Positions 23,959-32,200 of a stretch of 64,000 nt of DNA are shown here, one piece after another. Position 1 is the first letter of the stretch; every line of letters begins with the position of its first letter. This DNA comes from PALSA-1316 sp964499365 (lineage in GTDB: Bacteria > Nitrospirota > Thermodesulfovibrionia > Thermodesulfovibrionales > UBA6898). The stretch lies in assembly GCA_964499365.1 (NCBI GenBank), contig CAZCKU010000013.1:1-64000 (forward strand). Direction: 5' to 3'. Below the pieces are notes generated by a model. The model was not told where the DNA came from, did no database searches, and worked only from the letters and a program-made list of their open reading frames with translations. A program made the position numbers and the translations under genes.

Positions 23959-25433
23959 TAGACCCCGATCCTCGCAGCGCTGCTGACCTCGGCCAGTGTC
24001 GTAATCCCCGCCTTTACCTTGTCGATACCGACCTCGTACATCCCTCTGAAGCCCTCCTTGACCGCCTGCCGGCGAATGTCGTCGATCGGGGCCTTCATGC
24101 TGATCATCGTCCTGATCTCGGGGGTAATCTTGAGGATCTCATAAATCACCGACCTGCCCCTGAAACCGACGTGGTTGCAGGCGGGACATCCTTTGGGCTG
24201 GTACAGGTGAACCACAGCAGGGTCTACCGCCAGTTTGCGGTAGAGCACGTCATCCCGGGGGACGAGTTCCCGGCATTCAAGACACAAAAGTCTCACCAGG
24301 CGCTGGGCAATGACAGAGTCGATCGTTGAGGCGACAAGAAAAGGCTCGATACCCATATCAATGATCCTGGCAATACTCGCAATGGCGTCGTTCGTATGAA
24401 GCGTACTGAAGACGAGGTGACCGGTAAGAGCGGCCCGAACCGACAGTTCCGCAGTCTCGGTGTCACGCATCTCACCGACCAGGATCACGTCAGGATCCTG
24501 CCTGAGAATAGAGCGCAGGCCCGTGGCGAATGTCAGTCCAGCCTTGACGTTTACCTGAGACTGCCTGGCGAGCGGAAGCTGATATTCGACCGGGTCTTCA
24601 AGGGTAAAGATATTCCTGTTGACCGTATTGATGACCGAAAGACATGAATAAAGGGTCGTCGTCTTTCCGGAGCCGGTCGGACCGGTGACAAGAATCATGC
24701 CGTAGGGCAGTTTCAGGGTCTCCTGGATCACTTCAGTGTCGGCCTCGGAAAACCCGAGGTTCTCGAGGCCGATGACCACATTGGACTTGTCTAGTATCCT
24801 GACGACGACGTTTTCGCCGCTGATGATCGGGAAGGTCGAAAGCCTGAGGTCGAGTTTCTTGTTCCGGTAATGAAACTCGGCACTCCCGTCCTGCGGCACC
24901 CTGCTCTCGGCAATATTCATATGCCCGAGGATCTTGAATCTCGAAACAATGGGATTCAGGAGCTCCTTCGGAAGAAACATCCCATGGCTGAGCAGACCGT
25001 CAACCCGGTAACGAACCCGGACATCCTGGGCGTCCGGCCCGATATGGATGTCGGTGGCACCCTTATTTATCCCTGAGACGATGATCTTCTCGACAAGACT
25101 GACAAGGGGCGACTGGGGGGAATCGAGCTCTTTCTTCCCCATGCCGCTGTCGGTCTGAAAGGCTGACGTGCTCTGCTTGACCAGGAACTCCATCTCTTCG
25201 TTGAGTTCTGTCGAGCGTTCTATTTTTGAGGGCTCGTCGCTGTCGCTGCGTGACATCGACAGGACGGTAAAGAGCTGCTTCTGGGTAATAAAGCCGAGAC
25301 TGAAGAGAATCGCTCCCAGCAGTTCGCCCGACTTCTTCTGTTCGGCAAGCGCAGCCTGGAGCTGTTCTTCCGTTATGAAGCCGGCTTCAATCAATTTATC
25401 GCCTATGCGTTTGCGTGCCGCCACACTATACAT
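23958..25433 (-). CDS. Assembly ATPase GspE/PilB
   Basis: Hexameric ATPase that powers pseudopilus assembly. The N-terminal MshEN/GspE_N domain (RIGDKLIEAGFITEEQLQAA) is followed by the catalytic core: Walker A GPTGSGKTTTLYS, Asp and His boxes, Walker B VILVGEMRDTET, and a zinc-binding tetracysteine made of CLECRELV and CPACNHVGFRG. ATG 25433 gives a normal N-terminus. An upstream in-frame extension to 25523 would add a hydrophobic stretch atypical of this family, and no start has a strong ribosome-binding site, so the exact start is open. It is first of seven genes. Confidence 0.92.
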   Translation of the reverse strand: MYSVAARKRIGDKLIEAGFITEEQLQAALAEQKKSGELLGAILFSLGFITQKQLFTVLSMSRSDSDEPSKIERSTELNEEMEFLVKQSTSAFQTDSGMGKKELDSPQSPLVSLVEKIIVSGINKGATDIHIGPDAQDVRVRYRVDGLLSHGMFLPKELLNPIVSRFKILGHMNIAESRVPQDGSAEFHYRNKKLDLRLSTFPIISGENVVVRILDKSNVVIGLENLGFSEADTEVIQETLKLPYGMILVTGPTGSGKTTTLYSCLSVINTVNRNIFTLEDPVEYQLPLARQSQVNVKAGLTFATGLRSILRQDPDVILVGEMRDTETAELSVRAALTGHLVFSTLHTNDAIASIARIIDMGIEPFLVASTIDSVIAQRLVRLLCLECRELVPRDDVLYRKLAVDPAVVHLYQPKGCPACNHVGFRGRSVIYEILKITPEIRTMISMKAPIDDIRRQAVKEGFRGMYEVGIDKVKAGITTLAEVSSAARIGV

Positions 25434-25694
25434 GATAATCGTAATGAACAATAAAATCCATATATTTTGACGGGTTTGTGTCTTTTGCATCCTTACGAGG
25501 GTCACTTTGGGTCCCCGGGTCAAGCCTGCCGCCGGCAGATGCGTCCGATACGTACAGAGGCATGATTCGGTGTCATACCCCGGCCCTATCGGGGAATCCA
25601 GTTACGGCTTTGAGCATCGCAGAATATTTTTCGGCAGATTTCATTTTTCGGGCAATCGTGAGGCGGCCGCCGCCGATATCTGTTAAACTTTACC

Positions 25695-26681
25695 ATGCAG
25701 ATAATCAGCGTCGAAAATATCACCAAGCGTTTCGGAAACATAACGGCAGTCGACGGGATAACGTTCGGGGTCGAGGAAAATACGATCTTCGGATTCCTGG
25801 GGCCCAACGGCGCAGGGAAGACGACCACCATCAGCATACTCTGCACGCTCCTTGACCCGACTTCAGGCAGGGCCTTTCTCAACGGTCATGACTGTGCGGC
25901 TGAATCCGCGGCAGTCCGCAGGTCCATAGGGATCGTCTTCCAGGACAGCTCTCTTGATAAGGATCTTACTGCACGGGAAAACCTGATGTTTCATGCCCGG
26001 CTCTACCGGGTAGGCAAGGAGGAACGGAAGCAGCGGGTCGAAGAGGCCCTTGTCTTTGCAGGACTGCAGGATCGCGCGGACGACCTGATCAAGAAATTCT
26101 CCGGCGGCATGAAACGAAGGCTGGAAGTTGCCCGCGGACTCATCCATAAGCCGAAAGTACTCTTCCTGGACGAACCCACACTCGGACTGGACCCTCAGAG
26201 CCGCTCCGGCCTCTGGGAATTCATCACCGAGCTACCCCAAAAGCATAAGGTCACGATATTCATGACCACCCACTATATGGAGGAGGCAGAGGTATGCGAC
26301 CAGATCGCGATTATCGACAAGGGAAAGATCATCGCCTCAGGGACTCCCCAAAGCCTCAAGAAATCGATCGGCGGGGATGTCATCTACCTCAGAACACGTG
26401 ATAACACCAGGGCATCTGCCACCCTAAGGGAACTCTTCGGCCTGGAGGCGTCTGAAAAGGACGGGGAGATATTCATTTCGACCCCCCGGGGAGATTCCTG
26501 CATACCTTCGATCATACGGGAAATCGGCGACAGCGTTCTGTCGGTCAGGCTGCAGCGGCCAACCCTGAATGATGTCTTTCTGAAACTGACCGGCAAGGCA
26601 ATCAGGGAAGAAATTCCGGGTGCCGGCAACGATGTCAAAGAGACCGTGCGCTCGTACCGGAGGCGACATGATCGAGGCTAA
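25695..26681 (+). CDS. ABC-2 type exporter ATP-binding protein (DrrA-like)
   Basis: A 328-residue ATPase: Walker A GPNGAGKTTT, Q-loop VFQDSSLD, signature FSGGMKRRLEVARGL, Walker B VLFLDEPTLGLD and the H-loop TTHYMEEAE. The C-terminal extension after about residue 230 is like that of DrrA/NatA-type drug or sodium exporters. It pairs with the permease encoded by the next, overlapping gene. The substrate is not evident. Confidence 0.93.
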   Translation: MQIISVENITKRFGNITAVDGITFGVEENTIFGFLGPNGAGKTTTISILCTLLDPTSGRAFLNGHDCAAESAAVRRSIGIVFQDSSLDKDLTARENLMFHARLYRVGKEERKQRVEEALVFAGLQDRADDLIKKFSGGMKRRLEVARGLIHKPKVLFLDEPTLGLDPQSRSGLWEFITELPQKHKVTIFMTTHYMEEAEVCDQIAIIDKGKIIASGTPQSLKKSIGGDVIYLRTRDNTRASATLRELFGLEASEKDGEIFISTPRGDSCIPSIIREIGDSVLSVRLQRPTLNDVFLKLTGKAIREEIPGAGNDVKETVRSYRRRHDRG

Positions 26682-27435
26682 TGCCGTCTACGTCATCGTG
26701 GCACGGGAATTCAAGAAGTTCATCAGGGAACGGACCCGGCTGGTATCAACCATAGCGCGGCCTCTCGTCTGGCTCTTCCTGGTCGGCGGCGGCATGTCCC
26801 GCATGATACCGTCCGAGGGCGGTGTTTCATACATGCAGTTTATCTTCCCCGGTATCCTCGGTATGACGATACTCTTCAGTTCGATCTTTTCATCCATATC
26901 AATCATATGGGACAAGGAATTCGGTTTCATGAAAGAGATTCTGGTCGCGCCGATCTCGCGGTTTTCAATCGTGGTTGGAAAGGCGATGAGCGGCATGGTG
27001 CTTTCGACCCTCCAGGCGATCGTCATCCTGGCCTTTTTCCCTCTATTGGGGCTCAGGATCGGCGTGGCCGAGGTAGCCGGTATTATTCTCATTTCTGCCA
27101 TACTCTCCTTCGCCATAGCATCCCTCGGCATCGTGCTGGCCTCATTTTATGACAGCTATGAGAGTTTCAGCGTCATCATGAATTTCATCGTCATGCCCAT
27201 GTTCTTTCTGTCAGGGGCGATGTACCCCGTCAAACTGATGCCCGACATCCTCAAGTTCTTTACCAGGATCAACCCTCTCACCTACGGCATCGACGCGATC
27301 AAGCACCTCTCCCTTCCGCAGGAGGCCGGGGCGATGGGCGCGGACTTTCCCTTTCTTCTCGACCTGGCGGTGATCATCGTCTCGTCGGTCATCTTCGTCG
27401 CGATCGGCGGCAAGGCCTTCGAGAGAAAGGGTTGA
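26668..27435 (+). CDS. ABC-2 type transporter permease
   Basis: A 255-residue membrane protein with six likely helices (RPLVWLFLVGGGMSRMI, then FPGILGMTILFSSIFSSISI, then a Leu/Ile/Ala-rich series) and the ABC-2 signature near FVVMPMFFLSGAMYPVKLMP. ATG 26668 is chosen for its CGGAGGCGAC leader; a longer in-frame start at 26620 would sit inside the ATPase gene. The two genes overlap by 14 bases. Together they form a probable DrrAB-like exporter. Confidence 0.92.
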   Translation: MIEANAVYVIVAREFKKFIRERTRLVSTIARPLVWLFLVGGGMSRMIPSEGGVSYMQFIFPGILGMTILFSSIFSSISIIWDKEFGFMKEILVAPISRFSIVVGKAMSGMVLSTLQAIVILAFFPLLGLRIGVAEVAGIILISAILSFAIASLGIVLASFYDSYESFSVIMNFIVMPMFFLSGAMYPVKLMPDILKFFTRINPLTYGIDAIKHLSLPQEAGAMGADFPFLLDLAVIIVSSVIFVAIGGKAFERKG

Positions 27436-27491
27436 CAGCCGGAGCCCGGGATACTTAAACTTACTGCGTCGATACGACGGCTGAAAACACC

Positions 27492-29138
27492 ATGAAAAGA
27501 GAAACCATAAACACACTACAGGCCGCACTTGATGCGCTCGGCATTGCGCCCTGCCCTTCGATTGACGTCGAGGTACCGAAAACCGGCGCGCATGGGGACA
27601 TCTCAAGCCCCCTGGCCATGGGCCTTTCCAGGACTCTCAGGAAGGCGCCGAGAAAGATAGCCGAGGAGATCGTGGCAGCCATCAAAGACCGCGGACCCTT
27701 CGAAAAGATCGAGATCGCCGGACCCGGCTTTATCAACTTCTCCTTCTCGCGTGACTACCTGCTCAATGCGGTCGGAAGACTGCTCGGCAACGACCGTACC
27801 CTGCTGAGGGAGGACATCGGTCAGGGGAAGAAGGTGCTGGTCGAGTATGTCAGCGCAAACCCGACCGGGCCTCTGCATATCGGCCATGCGCGCGGGGCTG
27901 CCGTCGGCAACGCGCTCTGCACCCTGCTTGAGGAGATGGGGTATGCGGTCGAGCGTGAGTACTACATCAACGACTTTGGCCGACAGATAAAGCTCCTCGG
28001 CCTGTCCGTGTATGCAAAATACCAGCAGCTGCTTGGCGGAGAGGCCGAATTTCCCGAGGAGGGCTATCGGGGCCAATATATCGATGATACGGCACAGGAG
28101 CTCGTGACCGAAAAGGGGGAGATATACAGAACCGTCCCCTTTTCCTCCTGCGGTGCAGAGCTGACGTCATGGGCATACCGGAAGATGCTTGACCTGATCA
28201 GAAAGGACATCAGCCTGTTCGGCGTCAGGGCCTTCGACAGCTGGATCAGCGAGCGGGAACTCTATGACCGCGGCGAGGTCGGCCTGGCGATATCAGACCT
28301 CAGGGACAGGGGATACATTTACGAGAAGGACGGGGCAGTCTGGTTCCGGTCAACGGATTTTACCGACGACAAGGACCGGGTGATCATCAAAACCGATGGC
28401 TCCTATACCTATTTTTCATCCGACATTGCCTATCACAAGGACAAGCTCGACCGGCAGTACGATATTATCATCGATATCTGGGGTGCGGACCACCACGGCT
28501 ATATTCCGCGCATCGAATCGGTCATGCAGGCCTTCGGTTATGACAGCTCCCGGTTCAGGGTGATCCTCGTACAGATGGTCAACCTGCTGAAACACGGCGA
28601 GCCGTTCAAGATGTCGAAGCGCGCAGGCACCTTCGTCACGCTGAGCGATGTCGTGGAGCTGGTCGGGGCAGACACGACCAAATTCATCTTTCTGACCAGA
28701 AAGGCAGACAGCCACCTTGACTTTGACCTGGATGTGGTCACCGCCCAGTCTGCCGAAAACCCCGTCTTCTATGTCCAGTATGCACATGCCAGGATCAACA
28801 GCATCCTCGATAATGCACGGGCAAAGGGGATGGACCTCTCGTCCCTCGCGGATGCAGACCTCTCGGCGCTGGGACTGGAAGAAGAAATGGCCGTCATCAA
28901 AAAGCTGCTTGCCTACCCTATCATGCTGGAGGGCGCTGCCCGTGCGGGAGAGCCTCACCGGATCACTTACTATTTGCAGGAACTGGCAGGACAGTTCCAC
29001 GCTTACTACCACCGGCATAAAGTCATAACAGAGGATATGCCCCTGACCCTGGCGCGGCTTGCGCTCTGCGCGGCAGTAAGAGTGGTCCTGCTCGACGCCC
29101 TGACGATACTCGGCGTCACCGCACCGGAAAAAATGTAG
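27492..29138 (+). CDS. argS: Arginyl-tRNA synthetase
   Basis: Class I synthetase of 548 residues. The N-terminal additional domain is at 1-90, the HIGH motif at about 122 (NPTGPLHIGHARGA), the KMSKS-like motif FKMSKRAGTF at about 375, and the DALR anticodon-binding domain ends the protein (HAYYHRHKVI, then RLALCAAVRVVLLDALTILG). It charges tRNA-Arg. It lies 56 bases after the ABC permease and is followed by a strong bidirectional terminator. Confidence 0.96.
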   Translation: MKRETINTLQAALDALGIAPCPSIDVEVPKTGAHGDISSPLAMGLSRTLRKAPRKIAEEIVAAIKDRGPFEKIEIAGPGFINFSFSRDYLLNAVGRLLGNDRTLLREDIGQGKKVLVEYVSANPTGPLHIGHARGAAVGNALCTLLEEMGYAVEREYYINDFGRQIKLLGLSVYAKYQQLLGGEAEFPEEGYRGQYIDDTAQELVTEKGEIYRTVPFSSCGAELTSWAYRKMLDLIRKDISLFGVRAFDSWISERELYDRGEVGLAISDLRDRGYIYEKDGAVWFRSTDFTDDKDRVIIKTDGSYTYFSSDIAYHKDKLDRQYDIIIDIWGADHHGYIPRIESVMQAFGYDSSRFRVILVQMVNLLKHGEPFKMSKRAGTFVTLSDVVELVGADTTKFIFLTRKADSHLDFDLDVVTAQSAENPVFYVQYAHARINSILDNARAKGMDLSSLADADLSALGLEEEMAVIKKLLAYPIMLEGAARAGEPHRITYYLQELAGQFHAYYHRHKVITEDMPLTLARLALCAAVRVVLLDALTILGVTAPEKM

Positions 29139-29189
29139 ATCCTTCCGCTGTTCCTCTGTCAAACCGGACCGAGGCTTTGCGCTCCCAAA

Positions 29190-29219
29190 AAAAAGGCCCC
29201 CTGATCAGGGGGCCTTTTT
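29190..29219. terminator. Bidirectional intrinsic terminator between argS and the delta-60 gene
   Basis: A perfect palindrome: arms 29190-29204 and 29205-29219 pair fully around TGATCA, with a GC-rich core (GGCCCCC) and A-runs on the left and T-runs on the right. It serves both convergent genes. Confidence 0.88.
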
Positions 29220-29240
29220 ACCTTCAAGTGTCTTTATCGC

Positions 29241-32200
29241 CTACTGGATAATGATACCCTCAACCGTAACCGATCCGGTACCGCCAACCGTCATCGGCCA
29301 CGTAAGCGTCGTGAAGGAAGGATTATTCACAAAGTCACAGTCAAACCCGCCCGTGATCAGAATATTGTTCGTATTGGTATCAAAGGCAAAACCTTCTGAA
29401 ACAGAACTTGCATGGACGAGGATTTCAGAGCCGGCGCCGGCCGCGTTGTATGCCGCCTGCAGGGTGGCATACGTCGCCGCAATCTTCGCAAGGTTCGTCT
29501 CTGCGCAGACCTGAGGGGTAACAAGCTTCTGTACACTGTATTGCTGCGCATTCACTGTCACCGTAAGGGTAACCGTAAAAGGAGGCGCCGCAGACTGATA
29601 GATATACGTCGGATTCTGGAGGGGGCTTGTGTTTACCGGGGTATCGCCAAAATCCCATAACCAGGCGGTGGGATTATGCACTGACAGGTCGGCGAAGTAC
29701 ACTGCATTGTCCGGCATATTGTAGGTTGCGAAATCTGCAACCTTGACAAATTCAGCTGTAGAAGCCTTATTTGCATTCATGGTCAGGGAGCAGACACCGG
29801 TCGGGCAGGAAAGATACGTGCACGCACAGGAGCCGGTCCAGTTGTCGAAGGCCCAGTTGCCGGTTCCTGCTGCCGTAAGATTGACGGTCGATGTAGGGGC
29901 AAACGGCGCTTCGGCCGTCAGGCACCCTGTTCCACAGTTTATGCCGGCAGGACTGCTGGTCACCGTCGCCGTATCGCCCGCTTCCGGGTTGGCAGGAACG
30001 GTCTTGGTCACCGTCACCTTGTTCACACAGGTGAAGATCATCCCCCAGTTCTTGAGGGTCCCCGTATTATTTGCGCCGCCGGTATCGGTTATTTTCAATA
30101 TCCAGTTGCCTGAACCGTCGTCGTTATCGAACGCCGACAAACCGGCCTTCGGTACGAATACACCGTCAAGAGCAGGTGCGGCTGCGCCGCAGCCTGCAGT
30201 CTGTACCGGATTCGCCGGGACTGCATCGTCGTCAAGGATAAGGTCCATATTCGCGCTGCCGCAGGCAGTGGCGTTCATAAGCTCGATTTCCTTTGCCGAG
30301 GTGGTATTTCTCAGTGTCACCAACAGTTCATTCAGTGACGGGTGATCGGCAGAAACAGCCACGTTGAGGTCATGAATTGATGCACAATTGATGCCGGTAA
30401 TCGTCGACTCGACAAAACTGTTGTCGGGAATGGTCTTCGGCGTATCCAGGCTCTGCGATACAACCGTTACCGAAGTCGTGCCGATAGGGTCAGCCGTTGT
30501 GGCAAAGGTCGTGTTCGGGGTGCTATAGACCGTATAGTGCGCGTTCACTCCCTTGACACGATAATTATAGGTTGTAGCCGGCGTCAGACCGATCAGAAAC
30601 CTGCTCACGGTTGTTGCTGAAGATCCGGAAAGAGGGCTCTGACTTGCAGAAACGCTGGTGCCATAGGAAGTTGTCGGTCCGTATTCAAAAGTCACCACGG
30701 TATTGCCGCCGGTCACGGTGCCCCTGAGTTCAGCGTAATAGGCAGATATATTCCCGGCGCCCAGAAGTGCATCGACGACCGGGGCTGTTGCCAGGTGGAA
30801 AAGCCGCACCGTTTCGATGATCGAACCGGACCCGTTGTACTGCCCGTCGCCACGATAGCCCCGTGCACGGATATAGAAATTCGAGTTCTGCGGAAGCGGG
30901 GGCGTGATGCCAGTCAACTGCCAGTCACCTGATACCCGGGCAGGAGTCCCGGGAACCGCCGTCCATGTCGTCATATCGCTCGACGTCTCGAAGGTGACCC
31001 TGCCGATTTCAGGGCTAGCCTGTCCCCAGTTCCAGGTAATGGAACTGCCTGAAGTCGGGATGGTCAGACTCTGCAGCGCTGCGTCCGTATTGATCAGGCG
31101 CGCGATATTACTCCTGACCAGTCCTCCGACAAAACCAAACGAGCCCCCGATGATAATCTTGCCGTCCTGCTGCAGAGCAACTGCATGAATGCCACCATCC
31201 ACTGTCGGCAGAAAGGCTGTATCAAAGACCCCGGCTGAATTAACTCGGGCAATATAATTCCGTACCGCGGGAAACGCCCCACCCGTACCCGTAATCGACG
31301 TAAACAGCCCGCCGATTACGATGCTGCCATCGGCCTGGATGGTTATGGTATTGACGTCGCCGCCTTCGACATTCGGATCAAAGCTGCCGTCCAGCACACC
31401 TGCCGAGCTCACCCGGGCGATATGATTCCTTGTCGGAGGCGACGTTGATCCTACGGTCGTAAAGGCCCCGCCTGCCACGATTTTACCGTCCGACTGGAGT
31501 GCTATCGCATTCACATTCCCGTTCATATCCGGGTTAAAGTCATCTGCAACGCCCGTTGTCCCATCCAGCCGCGCAATGCGATTCCGGGTCTTCAGCGTCC
31601 CACCCGTCCCCGTTGTCGTAAACGCACCGCCGATCACAATCTTGCCGTCGGCCTGCAGCGCTATGGCATTGACATCGCCGTTGACATTCGGATCATAGCC
31701 GTCGGCTTCTCCGGTCGTCCCATCGAGCCGTGCTACATTATTACGCGTCGCCAGCGTCCCACCCGTCCCCACCGTCGTGAACGCACCGCCGATCACAATC
31801 TTGCCGTCGGCCTGCACAGCTATGGCATTGACATCGCCGTTGACATTCGGATCATACGTATCGAGCGTGCCGTCTGCAAGAAGTCTTGCCAGGTGATTCC
31901 GGTTCGGCGTCGCGCCTCCACCCACCGTGGTAAACATGCCGCCGATCACTATTTTCCCGTCTGCCTGCACCGCAATGGCCCTCACGATGCCGTCCACATC
32001 AGGGTTAAACGCCGTATCGATTGTGCCGTCGATATTGATCCGGGCAATATGGTTGCGGTTCTCACCGCCGATCCGGACAAAGTTCCCGCCGATGATAATC
32101 TTGCCGTCAGGCTGTAACGCTACTGCATACACATCACGGCCGGAAAATTTATTGAAATCGGGATCAAGCACGCCGGTTGCGCCAAGCATGGCGGCATAAG

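Noticed and set aside
31593..31852. Possible CRISPR-like or satellite array
   Set aside because: The repeats are in frame, 53 codons long and encode delta-60 units; spacers of constant length and leader are absent.
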